Source of the DNA: Plenodomus lindquistii
Taxonomy: Eukaryota; Ascomycota; Dothideomycetes; Pleosporales; Leptosphaeriaceae
Assembly: GCA_025504975.1 (NCBI GenBank)
Contig: JANUWI010000001.1
Span: 2,790,001 to 2,854,000, forward strand
Reading direction: 5' to 3'
DNA: 64,000 nucleotides
Shown: positions 19,376 to 30,152 of the stretch, in pieces
How positions within the stretch are numbered: the first letter of the stretch is position 1
Layout: the number at the start of each line of letters is the position of its first letter
Position numbers and translations under genes: made by a program
The notes under the pieces: generated by a model
The model's database searches: none
Seen by the model: the letters and a program-made list of their open reading frames with translations, nothing else
Told to the model about the DNA's origin: nothing

Positions 19376-20837
19376 ATGGAAGAAGTCGACCTCTACGGTA
19401 CCACACTGCGCCCACCAAACTCCCCGCTCACACTCCCCTTCTAACACGAAAAGAGGTCCTCGGCATCGACACCGGCGCAACCAAGAGCGAGATCAAAAAG
19501 GCTTACCACAAGGTGCGCCGCCCTCGGCCAACCGAAGCGCCCGCCATGTATGCTGACTGCTGACCATCCTGCCAGGCCGCACTCGCACACCACCCTGACA
19601 AGGTCGCCGAGGATGACCGCGAAGAGGCTGAAATCCGCTTCAAGGCCGCGAAACAAGCCTACGAAATTCTTTCCGATGACGAAAAGCGCTCCATGTACGA
19701 CACCCATGGCATGTCTGCCTTTGACCCCTCCAGAGGCGGCATGGGCGGGGGGCCCGACATGGACGACATCTTTGCGCAAATGTTTGGCGGCATGGGCGGT
19801 TTCTCCGGCATGCCCGGTATGGGAGGAATGCCCGGTGGTCCTGGCGCCAGAAACGTCCCACGCAAAGGACGGTCGGTAGAGCAAGAGTACGAGGTCACCC
19901 TGGAGGAGCTATACAAGGGCAAGACGACCAAGTTTTCAAACACCAAGAACATCATCTGCTCGCTGTGCAAGGGCAGCGGCGGCAAGCAGGGCGCAAAGAG
20001 CCATACCTGCAGTAGCTGTTCCGGACGCGGTACGTTTCTGCCCATCTGATTCTCCCACAATTCCACCTGACACAATGTCCAACAGGCGCCAAGCAAATAC
20101 TGCGCCAAGTAGGGCCTGGCCTTGTCACTCAAGAGACAGTTCCCTGCGGCAACTGTGAGGGCGATGGCCAGGTCATACCCGAGAAGCAGCGCTGCAAAAA
20201 GTGCAAAGGCAAGAAAGTCGTCGAGACCAAAAATGTCCTCGAACTCTACATTCCCCGCGGTGCCCGGCAAGGCGAGCGCATCGTTCTCGCTGGCGAGGCC
20301 GACCAATTACCCGACCAGGAGCCCGGCGACATCATCTTCACTCTCACCGAAAGCCCACATGATGTCTTCGAGCGCGCGGGAGCTGATCTACGCGCTGAGC
20401 TCAAGGTCAGCTTGCTCGAAGCCCTCACCGGCTTCAACCGCGTAGTCTTGACACATCTCGATGGGCGAGGGCTCCAGCTCAATGTTCAGCAGCCAAACGG
20501 CAATGTTCTACGGCCAGGGCAAATCCTCAAGGTACAAGGAGAAGGCATGCCCATTAAGAAGAGTGATGCAAGAGGTGACCTTTTCTTGGTCGTCAACGTC
20601 GAGTTTCCTGAGGACGGGTGGCTTAAAAACGATGCCGCAGTGCAGAAGCTGCGTGATGCGTTGCCCAAGGTCGAGAGGCCAGAAGAGAAACCTGAAGAGA
20701 TTGAGGAGGTCGACATCGAATGGGATGCAGATATGGAGGAATTCGGTGCTGGTAGCGGGGATCCCAGGGCAGGAGGTGGAGAGTGGGAAGACGATGATGA
20801 CGAGGGCGAAGGCGGGCCCCAGTGTGCGACTCAGTAG
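19376..20837 (+). CDS. ydj1: Type I DnaJ/Hsp40 cochaperone, farnesylated (Ydj1/Mas5 type)
   Basis: Four exons, 19376-19397, 19454-19512, 19576-20029 and 20086-20837 (introns 56, 63 and 56 nt), 428 residues. The first intron ends in AAAAG, preceded by branch site CTAAC; splicing gives the canonical DLYEVLGID. J domain 1-70 with HPD at 33-35; G/M-rich linker about 95-125; four zinc-finger repeats (CSLCKGSG, CSSCSGRG, CGNCEGDG, CKKCKGKK); substrate-binding domains; an acidic tail; and the C-terminal CaaX box CATQ for farnesylation, as in yeast Ydj1 (CASQ). It stimulates Hsp70 and helps protein import into mitochondria and the ER. Earlier annotation could break it because exons 1 and 2 are tiny. 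Confidence 0.94.
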
Positions 20838-21623
20838 ATTCGGCAACCTGCACAATTGAGGCAGAGCGCATTTTTTGCGCTGAATGAATGTGTCATCGGA
20901 CCGTCGCCGAATTTCCTACATGCATATGTTGACTTTGCACATGGGCCTGAAGCTGTTACCACTCCAGGAAAATGGACGAGTAGTAGCCAGAGGTATTCAG
21001 AACCAGTGATATGTAAAGTGGCGGGTCATTGACCGTATGTATGCTGACGTCTAATGACCACCTTAATCTCGAGCCCCCTGATCAAGATTACATGAACAGT
21101 GAGTGATATGTGACTTCTTGGGAAATGTGAAGTGAATTATGGATTACATGGCCATTTCCCACTTGGTCAAGAAAGGTGGTGTATTCTGTGTTTTGGAGAT
21201 TCTAGCTGTACACCGTAGCCCGCAGAACACGGCTGCCCTTTCCCAGGAATGTTACCGGAGGGGGGAACTGATATTTGACACGGAAACGTAGGAGATGATG
21301 CAAAATTTTGGCCAGACTAATCATGTGCCGGACAGTTTGACATCGAATTACTGTCCACAGTTAGTAGCTGCTGATATGAGTACTAGGCTGGGCCTCTGAC
21401 CTCGATATTCTGATCACTTCATGACGTCCATGATTTGGATGGTTCTGAGCCCTGATGTAGTGCAAAAACCCTGCCTGTAATGTCAATTCAGGACTGCAAT
21501 ACGTCGCTGGTCAGCTAGCTCGATCATCCTATCCGCCTCTTGAGCTGGTATAGGAACAATGGAACCCCACTCTCCTGCTGCATCGCAAAAGTCGATGATT
21601 GCCAACCTTTTCGCTACTACACA
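20838..21623. other. Intergenic, no gene seen
   Basis: 786 bp of mixed-composition sequence downstream of the Hsp40 gene. It has many stops in all frames and no recognisable motif. Confidence 0.5.
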
Positions 21624-22079
21624 TCAGCACTGATCGACTCCAAAATGGTGTTCGTAAGTACCATCACTCATCTCTGGTGCACAATCTCCTTCCCGCCCAG
21701 GCTGTTGCGGCTGTCGTGGTCGATCTGGATTCATCTGCATAAAGAGCGTGGGATACCGTGGCTGCCTCTTCATCCGGGAAATGAGACCCTGATATCTCGT
21801 AACATAGTCGTTCTTGCGGGAACCTGTTACCTGGGCCAGGGCGTAGTCTGTGTGGTAAGCGCCGAGAAATTGTGTCAGCCAGGCAATGTCCATTCCCTGC
21901 TCCGGGTACGGATCCAGGCCCTCGATGAGGCGTTTGGCAAGACGAAGAGCGAACAGTCCGATAATGAGGAAGCTGGGTGAGGTTTGCGACAGTGGTTGAG
22001 GATGCTGTTGAAGTGCTGTAGTCAAGACACCACGACCAATGTCAGGCGGAGGATAGGGCATAGAGGAATTTTCAGCCAT
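21624..22079 (-). CDS. Hypothetical protein, small
   Basis: Open frame from ATG at 22079 (another ATG in frame at 22118) giving 151 residues. I do not recognise it. It has a proline-rich start, a short hydrophobic helix (SFLIIGLFALRLAKRL, about 48-63) that could be a membrane segment, and a composition compatible with coding (YPEQGMDIAWLTQFLGAYHT). The opposite strand is also open for 146 codons over the same DNA, which weakens the call. It lies between the Hsp40 gene and a small AT-rich patch. Confidence 0.4.
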   Translation of the reverse strand: MAENSSMPYPPPDIGRGVLTTALQQHPQPLSQTSPSFLIIGLFALRLAKRLIEGLDPYPEQGMDIAWLTQFLGAYHTDYALAQVTGSRKNDYVTRYQGLISRMKRQPRYPTLFMQMNPDRPRQPQQPGREGDCAPEMSDGTYEHHFGVDQC

Positions 22080-22199
22080 CCTAGGATGCAGAGTAGTAAG
22101 GCAAGAAACTTCGATCATGCTGCATAGAAGTAGCAGTCTCTTGCAGTTTTACAAGATCTTCTTGGCATCAAACGCTCTTTCTCAACACAGGTAGGTTGA

Positions 22200-22490
22200 C
22201 TCTAGTCTACAAAGCAGTTAATAGAACAAATCAAGCTAGATAGTAGAATCAAAATAGACTAGCTTTAGAAACAGATTTAAAGTAAATATTATAATTATTA
22301 TACAATTAGAGGCTTATTTATATAATAATTAAAAAGATAGAGTATTTATATAGAATTAAATAGTATACTATACCATACAAGTAAGTTTCTATATAAACAA
22401 GTATCCTAGCTACACTAAAACTCTACTAAAATATAGTTTTATAATAGTTATAAATAATAAATAACATTTTCTAAAGGGGTTTCTACTGTA
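22200..22490. repeat. Small AT-rich, RIP-like patch
   Basis: About 290 bp with strong TA bias, isolated within normal-composition DNA. It resembles the 5' island and may be a decayed repeat fragment. CA and TG are less depleted than in the first island, so RIP is less certain. Confidence 0.55.
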
Positions 22491-22629
22491 ACATATAACT
22501 TGTCATTTATTAGCAAATCTATCCACACTCGTTCGACGCTACTGCTAATTGTTTTCCTCTAAGTGGAACATATTCGCCAGATGACACTTCCTCAAATTAT
22601 CACATGCTACGAGCTGCACTGTGGACTAT

Positions 22630-22648
22630 GGGGGGGGGGGGGGGGGGG
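22630..22648 (+). repeat. Poly-G run (19 bases)
   Basis: Nineteen consecutive G bases. It can form G-quadruplex structures and is prone to sequencing length errors. Confidence 0.9.
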
Positions 22649-23559
22649 CTTTAAAAGCAGCTGGTTCATGGAGAAAAAACCATGGTCCAACACATGAACG
22701 TTGCGGGGGTACAGCGCGCATTCGGCGACTTGGCGCCGGATTCTTGCAAACTGCGTGTTGATCTCTCCCCCTGTCCGTATCACGACAGTGATGGTGATCG
22801 AGATGGATGACGTTGAATCGTTTGAGAGGCCAGCGGAACGAGGGTGTGCAATCAGCGGCTGCCACCATGTCGCGGACCTTTGGATCCACTTGTACAGCGC
22901 GTGCGCAACATTCTGGGTCGATCACTGGAGCGTGCTAGGCGTGAAGTCGGCTCTATTTGCCCCACGTTGGTCTACTGGGTTGGAAACCTTGAGGCTGTTG
23001 GGTGATGAGACGGAGGCCACGGCTAAGAAGTGCGAATAGGTGTAAGAGTTACTATAGCTTATATTAGATAGCCAAGCAAAGATCAATAAATTCGAGCATC
23101 ATGTGATAATGCCAGAGGCAACGTTGGTAATAAATCCTCTGAATTGTATGTAATGCTACGAGCGACCCGTCATCTGTCTCGCTCAACGCCATAAAAGCGG
23201 AGCGCTTGGTTCCAAGCTGTGGACAGGCGAGATGCGGTACATGACATGAGAAGCAAGACTGGAGCCGAGGTCGGCAAAGCGATAGGTACTCATGCTCCAG
23301 CACTTGGACATGATCATCTGGAAAGGATAGCGAGCTGTTGACGATAGGAGAAACCCCACATATAATATTAGATGTGGGTTGATCGTGTCGTAAACTCGAT
23401 CGGTTCGGGATTTGATGCGGGTGAAGAACGCCAAAAATGCTCCGGTGCGAATGGGTATGGTATGAGATTCGTTTACTAAGGCCGTACAATCAGCGATGCT
23501 GTTGTGCATTACGCCTTGATTTTTTGGTGGTATGTCGGGGCTTGGCTCGGGTCGGTCAG

Positions 23560-24192
23560 TCAACTGCTGCTAGCTGCAGTAGCACGGCCGTGAGAATAAT
23601 CACCATGTCGTAGAGCCTCGTTCCGGATCAGATTCTCGACATGCTTGGCGGCCTCATCGGGATTGACACCAGTAGTCAGATAACCATCGGCCTCATCCTC
23701 AAGCTCCAATGGGGTAACGGCTCCAGGGCTGGCCAAGGGAGCAAGACGGGGGCTCGTTGGCTTGGGCCCAGTGCCTTGCGCATGCCGGGTGCTGGCTAGA
23801 AGCTGCTGCTGATAAAGATACATCTGTCTCTGCACTTCGTACTGCCTGCCGCTGCCTCCACGCGGCGAGACTGGCGTCTGTGGGCTGTTGGGTCCAGTGA
23901 CGGGCGTCGCTGCATGACTTGAGCTTTGAGACGACGCGTAGTTGGCCGGATGAAACCGAGGCAGTGAGGGCAACCTCAAGTGTGCTGCAGGGCCGTTGTT
24001 GGATGATTGGCGTGCGTTGAGTGCAGGCCTTCGTCGCGCCTGGGATGGAATGTCGAGAGGTTGAGTTCGAGGAGATAGCGGCGAGCTGATCGACGGCATG
24101 GTCCGGTCCCCTGTACGAGGCGACATGTTTTGGTGAGGGTTGTCGGATCTGAAGATGACTCTCGAGAGCGAGGGGGAAGGGGATGTTTTCAT
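23560..24192 (-). CDS. Proline/serine-rich fungal protein of unknown function
   Basis: Single exon, 210 residues, ATG at 24192. No catalytic domain. The sequence is mostly disordered with many SP and TP sites (SSPLSPRTQPL, TPVSPRGG), suggesting phosphorylation by proline-directed kinases. Two blocks look conserved in type: a short helix with VQRQMYLYQQQLLAS (about 122-136) and a C-terminal block beginning PLASPGAVTPLELEDEADGY followed by a predicted helix DEAAKHVENLIRNEALRHG. I have a weak recollection of similar proteins in other Pezizomycotina. No membrane or signal sequence is evident. Neighbours give no clue to role. Confidence 0.65.
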   Translation of the reverse strand: MKTSPSPSLSRVIFRSDNPHQNMSPRTGDRTMPSISSPLSPRTQPLDIPSQARRRPALNARQSSNNGPAAHLRLPSLPRFHPANYASSQSSSHAATPVTGPNSPQTPVSPRGGSGRQYEVQRQMYLYQQQLLASTRHAQGTGPKPTSPRLAPLASPGAVTPLELEDEADGYLTTGVNPDEAAKHVENLIRNEALRHGDYSHGRATAASSS

Positions 24193-26119
24193 GAAGAAGT
24201 GGCAGCAAGCCTCGGATCGAAATGTTTGGAGATGAGTAAGTCTACGGCCCGGTGAGGCTGTTCAAGTGAATCCTTTCCGGCAGTGTGGTGCCAGGTGGGA
24301 GCGCAGACAAAGTAGTGTTGTACCGAGCGGTAGCGCACAGGGTGGCGTCCAGTATATGTAGAGCAGGAGGGTCCAGGAATGCTTAGGCCTTCAGCGGGCT
24401 TACGGGGGTGTAGGTAGATCCTACTGGAACCAACAATGCTGATCTCTGGCTGGCAGTACGCCGTCGTGCTACAGTCCCCCCCTAAGAGGACGAGCAGATG
24501 CGCGGCACGACGGACCCTTGTTTCAATGCGCTTGGAGCTGCCGGATGCTGGAATTGGTAGTGCACCGATAGCTATGAATCGCAACGTGTGGTGCAGGCCG
24601 GTGTGGTGCAAAACCGCGGAATGCCACCCATCGACCTGGATCCACAATATACGTGATAGATTGACAGCGTGTGCTGGCTAGTTGAAGGCTGTACGCGCTG
24701 ATGGGATTGCTGCGCAGCGTATCTAACGTGTTGGTCTATAATAGCAGACCGGCAAGTGTGTGGGGGGGGGGGGGGGGGGGAGAGAGAGAGCGGTATTGTG
24801 GTATTGACATAGCACGGCAGACCGCAACATTGCGGTCCGCCGTTAGAGCTAGCGGTTGCTATCGTCATCTTCCCACGCCCACGCCTTGGTTCGCTGGTGG
24901 TGGGGCTATACCAGTCGCTAGGGATGGACGTGATTGTCCCCAAGTCGCATCACTCGAGCAATGACGCAAAGGGCGAAACCGTGCGTCGGGACGGTCGGCT
25001 CTGCCCAACACGTGCCCGTCTTTCCCGGCGCTAAACGCGTCCACTGGCACCAAGTTGGTGTCGCATCGCAACGTCGATAGAGTAGCTTGTGCTGCCGTTG
25101 TGGTACGACATTTACGCCCTCAACAGTCAACACACTGCGTCAAAGCCCTGCATAATGCACACAAATCCTGTATCACTGCCTGCATTGCGCGCGAGCCAGT
25201 TTATCCATTCCCGGAACAAAAAGCGTAGTCGGCACCCATAAAAGATTCCACCCCGCCATGGTGGCGCTCGGCACGGCGAGCATGCTCGATCCTTCGACTA
25301 GCTAATATCTGCTTTGCGGTGGAGCAAGATTGATGATGGAGACAATCCGCATGGTCGACTCGATGGCCCTGTCAAAAGCATTCTCCTTGTCTGCTCCTTG
25401 TAGAAATGGAACCCAGTCACACATCTCTTTCCATTGTGGTAGTAACAACCACAAGCAGCCCTTATGCTGATCCTATATTCCGTGTCGCCAGTCGACTTTT
25501 TGGTTGTACCTGATAGTAACACGGGGGCTTCAAACTTGTGGCAACTTGTCAGGCATGCCATATTCGGACGCATCACAATTCCGTCATGAAGTATTGACGG
25601 GGCGCGCACTAGCACTGGCCTTTCAAGAAAGACGCCGTGAGCTTTCTGACCTTTCCCCTGTGCCGTACATAATGACATCTCTATTGCACGCGGCCACAGG
25701 ACAGTCAAGAAAAATCGTCTCCAGGGTCTACAGTAATATTCAGGAGCATATTCGGAAGAGGCGCCGGCAGTGGTGCACTGCATCGCAAATCTCCCGAGAC
25801 CCGCCGTGGCTGAGGATCGTGGACTCTGGCCGTCGTGACGTACTCGGTAGCGGGAGATACTCCGGGATGAGAGAAGCGATATGTCATTCACCAATTGATC
25901 TCTCACAAGCCTGATACCTCACAGTCCTAACCAAGTAGGGAGAACATGATTTCATGCAAGCATGCAAGCATGGACAGAACTTTGCAAATCAAATCTGGCA
26001 TCACACGATGTCGACTTCTCAATGTTCAGAGGTTGTTCTGGTACAGTTGATACCAGTCAGTCCCGGAAATTTATCATCGGAGAATATCATTGGCTTGTTG
26101 CAAATGTTCGCGTTCAATC
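24193..26119. other. Gene-poor interval with G run
   Basis: 1.9 kb between the proline-rich gene and the end of ARP2. It contains a 19-base G run at 24762-24780 followed by (AG)5. Overlapping open frames on both strands around 25.3-25.9 kb (202 and 136 codons) show no recognisable protein features. I see no supportable gene. Confidence 0.5.
24762..24780 (+). repeat. Poly-G run (19 bases) followed by (AG)5
   Basis: Nineteen G bases, then AGAGAGAGAG at 24781-24790. It is the same length as the run at 22630, with unrelated flanks. Confidence 0.9.
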
Positions 26120-27564
26120 TCATCTTGCACCCAGCTTCTCCAATGCTCTGGTCCCTTGCTCTTCCCACTCTGCTTTAGATATCCACATGTTCTCCTTGTC
26201 AGCCATCTGAAAGTAATTAGCGTTATGACACGGCGCAAAGGATAAGAAGCAGTTACAATATTTGCGAGTACAGCGCCACCAAGGAAGACCATGTGCCTTC
26301 GACGCGGTGGATCCTCAATGCGAACCTTGAATTTCTGAACCGAGTTAGAACCGGACATCAGCTCAGGCAGTCTGTGACGTACGCTCAGTCGTTCTGGGTT
26401 TCCACCCAAGACTTTTGTTAACCAAAGCTGCTTCAGCTCCTTCTCTAGTCGGCTGGGTAGCCCTGGGTACATGCTACTACCTCCACTCAAGACGATAGCC
26501 TTGTACAAACTGCTCCGAACGTCGACGTCTGCAGCTTGAATCGTGTTGAACAAAAACTCGGCAATGCCAGGCTGCTCAACATCCACAAGGTGAGGCTGGA
26601 ACAGACATTCGGGAGCCTCGAAGCGCTCGCTACCCACTCGAATGACCCGGCCGTCTGGTAATGTGTACGATTCCACCAGTACCGTGGTGTCCTCACTGAG
26701 CCGCTGGTCCAACTCGAGATCATAAGATACGTAACAAAGCTTCTCCTTGATCTGGCGAACTGTTTCGAAGTCGGCCGTTCGATTGAGTGCGTACCCTCTT
26801 CGAAGAAGCAGTGCAATCAAGTTCCGGGTGACATCCCTTCCTGCGACATCAAGGCGACGTGTGAGGTGGTTGAGAACTGTGCTCTCGTAGACAGGGACGA
26901 TATGCGTGACACCATCTCCTGAATCGACAACCACGCCAGAGGACAGGCCTTGCGCGTACAAGGCCAATACCGCCTGGATAGCCACGTACACACCACCAAA
27001 GTTGTAGCGCTCGAACATGACCTCACACATGGTCTCGCGGTTTTTGAGTGGGTTCATGGGTGGTTCTGTGAGGAGAATCTTGCGGCCGGTCGGATCTACC
27101 TTCATCTTCTCAAAGAATGTATAGTCCCAGAGCTGTTGCATGTCGTCCCAGCGCTTGACGATGCCATTCTCCATCTGCAGGGCGTGACCATCCGTTAGCG
27201 TTGGTGCAGGCGTTGCTTGGTCGTCCACAGCCATGTACATACAGGGTAGGTAATCTGCAGCATGGAACGCGCTGCCGCCGCCTCCTCTCCGCACATGATG
27301 TCCTTGAGTTGTATGTCCCCTGCATTCTGCTCTTCGGTTCGTAGGATGGGTCGGCCGACAATGGAAGGATACTGGTGCTCGGGAAAGTTCTAGACAGCAA
27401 CGGTGAGCATGGTTGCTGCTGGACAGCCTAGCACCAAGGGAGCCTACCTGTCCCGCGTAGCCAACCTTGAGGAAGCCGGTACCGCCGTCGAGAACTGAGG
27501 CAGGGTAAGTAGAGCTTCCTGGGGAACTGGGCTAGCTGCGCATACCGATAGGTACCTCCGCCAT
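26120..27564 (-). CDS. arp2: Actin-related protein 2 (Arp2/3 complex)
   Basis: Six exons: 27546-27564, 27448-27494, 27243-27389, 26383-27174, 26257-26334 and 26120-26206; introns 51, 58, 68, 48 and 50 nt; 389 residues, the usual Arp2 length. Motifs run through the actin fold: DGGTGFLKVGYAG (nucleotide binding), NFPEHQYPSIVGRP, YPMENGIVKRWDDM, LTEPPMNP, YAQGLSSGVVVDSGDGVTH, TLPDGRVIRVGSERF, IVLSGGSSMYPGL and RIEDPPRRRHMVFLGG. With Arp3 it nucleates branched actin at endocytic patches. The fourth intron (26335-26382) is 48 nt, in frame and stop-free; removing it gives LSKFKVRIEDPP as in animal Arp2, while retention would insert 16 residues. The gene is divergent from RPL5. Confidence 0.95.
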
Positions 27565-28194
27565 GGTGTTGGGAGCGCGAAGAGGGAGGCGGGTTGGGGA
27601 GAATGGGTGTCGGAGGCTGACCGACGAGCATGAGTTGCGTGTCTGGAGGGTTGACGATGGTGGTGGGGCGCTTGGTCCGCGCGTTCCCAATGAGGCAAGG
27701 CAAGGCAACCCCAGATGCTCGAGCTGGGAGACGGCTTGCGTATGATTGATGGATCAAAGCCTCAGGAGACGGCAGCAGGTAGGTCGTGCACAATGGCATT
27801 GATAGGTTGTTTGCAGATGCTATACATAGTACAGGCCCATCTCTTGCTGGCCCATGTCATGGCACGAGAGACATGTTCAGAAGCCCTGCAGAGGGCGATT
27901 GCGGACAGAACAAGTGCCGACTGCCCTTCAAACCCGGCATGGAAACAGCAGCTGTCTGTACGACGACAGCATTGTGCTGCCAACGGGGTTGGTACGCTGT
28001 ATGCACTGCGGCATATTCCCATGCTTACTGCGTACAAGTAGATGTGGTCACCCACCCTGACTTGCGACTGCCCTGCCCGACTTGGACGGCGGTTAAGCGA
28101 CGTCCGTGCGCCGCACCACTCCTCCCTCAATATTCGCGCCCACGTCGAACTTTCTTCCTGCAGCCGACCTCAAAAGTACGACACAGGAGACAAG
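27565..28194. promoter_or_regulatory. Divergent promoter region of ARP2 and RPL5
   Basis: 630 bp between start codons that point apart. It must hold both promoters and the RPL5 leader. CT-rich stretches near 28.13-28.16 kb lie just upstream of RPL5. I did not find a defined factor site. Confidence 0.5.
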
Positions 28195-29355
28195 ATGCCT
28201 TTCGTAAGTACGCCTTGAATTGCTTTTGCAATGCCCTCTTTGCCCTCTACGCCCTCATCATGAGGCATACCCCGCTTCGACGGCCAGTCGAGTGGAGTCT
28301 TTGCGAGTTGCTTCGAATGCGGGTTTGAAGCGCAAATCGCTGACTCTGGGTCAAGTCCAAACTCCAAAAGAACGACGCGTACTTCTCGCGGTACCAAGTC
28401 AAGTACAAGCGCCGCCGTCAGGGTAAAAGTACGTACATCTGACCATTTCGAGATTCGCATCTAACGGTGCGCAGCCGACTACTATGCGCGCAAGCGGTTG
28501 ATCACCCAGGCCAAGAACAAGTACAATGCACCCAAGTACCGCCTGGTGGTCCGCTTCACCAACAAGGACATTGTGGCCCAGATTGTCCACTCCGAGATTG
28601 GTGGAGACAAGGTCTTCATGGCCGCCTAGTACGTTTCACACGACCTGCACTCCACGCGACGCCCTGCAACAAGCTGACATGCGACTAGCGCCCACGAGCT
28701 GAAGCCCTACGGCATCACCCACGGTCTTACCAACTGGTCTGCGGCCTACGCCACCGGTCTCCTTCTCGCCCGCCGTGTGCTCAAGAAGCTCGAGCTTGAC
28801 GAGGACTTTGTCGGTGTTGAGGAGGCTGATGGTGAGTTCACTCTTACCGAGGCCGCCGAGGTTGACGGTGAGGAGCGCCGCCCATTCAAAGTCTTCTTGG
28901 ATGTCGGTCTCACTCGTACCTCCACTGGTGCTCGTGTCTTCGGTGCCATGAAGGGCTGCTCTGACGGCGGTGTCTTTGTGCCGCACTCTGAGAACCGCTT
29001 TCCCGGTTACGATATCGAAGGCAAGGAGCTCGACGCCGAGACCCTCCGCAAATACATCTTCGGTGGTCACGTTGCTGAGTACATGGAGACCCTCGCCGAC
29101 GACGATGAGGAGCGCTACAAGTCCCAGTTCAGCGGCTACATTGACGATGACCTCGAGGCCGATGGTCTTGAGGAGCTCTACCAGGACGCCCACAAGCAGA
29201 TCCGTGAGGACCCATGGAAGAAGGAAGAGGGTGAGGGTGCAAAGAAGTCCAAGGACGAGTGGAAGGCCGAGTCCAAGAAGTACAGGAGCAAGAAGCTCAC
29301 CAAGGCCGAGAAGGAGGAGCGCGTCAAGGCCAAGATCGCCGAGATCACTGCGTAA
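28195..29355 (+). CDS. rpl5: 60S ribosomal protein L5 (uL18)
   Basis: Four exons: 28195-28203 (only MPF), 28356-28428, 28475-28628 and 28689-29355; introns 152, 46 and 60 nt; 300 residues. The join MPF-SKLQKNDAYFSRYQVKYK fits the family pattern MxFxKxxKNxAY and fixes the first intron, whose acceptor is TCAAG after branch site CTGAC. Downstream motifs include GKTDYYARKRLITQ, RLVVRFTNKDIVAQI, MAAYAHELKPYGI, GLTNWSAAYATGLLLARR, FKVFLDVGL and HSENRFPGYD. It binds 5S rRNA and forms the 5S particle of the central protuberance. The C-terminal 60 residues are basic and helical. An early long intron after a few codons is typical of fungal ribosomal-protein genes. Confidence 0.95.
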
Positions 29356-30152
29356 GGCGGTGCTTCTTGGTGTACCCTGCTATCAATCATGCCAATAGCA
29401 CGGCTACCGGCGACTGAACATGGGATGGGAACGAGACCTGTAATGACAGGTTACGTCTACTGTACTTAGCCTTTCACGACCTCGATGAGCTGATGAGACG
29501 GCATGCCGCATTCGGCTACGATGAGCACGTTGGTCACTCGACCCACACGCTGTCTGAAATAGAGACATGGGGTGTTCGCCTTGTATGTACATGTGGCCAG
29601 CGATGCAGACGTCTAAATGGTAGCAATGTGCACACGACTTGATTTGACCATGGTTTGGGTGGGTGCATTAGGCGGAGCGTAGTGGCCAAACAAAGCCACG
29701 AACCTGTCTCACGCGCGTAGAGCCTATAAAGCTGCGAGCAAAAAGACGATGCCAGCGGCTGTGGGCGGATGGAGCCATGGGTCAGCAGATGAGGGCGGAG
29801 GTGGCCCGCTGTTGGGATCGACAGTTGTGGAGAAGGAGAGCCGAAGACGCAGCCGAGAATTTCGTCATTGCAGCCAACAGGTGGTACAACGTATGTATGT
29901 AGTGGACGACGCCCCAGACCGTCGCGCATGGATTTTGCAAAGTGCAGCCATCAAGCCCAGCATCCACCAGCATTGCCAGCGCGCCGAGCGGGATACAGTG
30001 TAACGCGCACTCGGCGAGTCAGCAGAGTCTAGAGCTGCATTCATCGGCCGGGCATTTGCAGATCCGACCCCGCTGACCTGACCCCGAGGCCGCATCCCAT
30101 CTCATCCCATTCCATTTGCACGCCGACACATGGCGACGGCAGCCACACTGCA
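29356..30152. other. Intergenic, no gene seen
   Basis: 797 bp containing the RPL5 3' region and the upstream region of the Mhp1-like gene. No coding or RNA feature can be supported. Confidence 0.5.

Larger units (their letters stand above)
22080..23559. other. Gene-poor interval with AT-rich patch and G run
   Basis: About 1.5 kb. It contains a RIP-like AT-rich patch (about 22,200-22,490), a 19-base G run at 22630-22648 and otherwise ordinary sequence. Short open frames such as 22,701-23,039 have no coding character I can support. Confidence 0.55.

Noticed and set aside
21540..21980. Plus-strand open frame of 146 codons
   Set aside because: Overlaps the slightly more protein-like minus-strand frame; no features of its own.
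25298..25914. Overlapping open frames on both strands (202 and 136 codons)
   Set aside because: Neither shows recognisable motifs, both are open over the same DNA, and there is no splice or context support.
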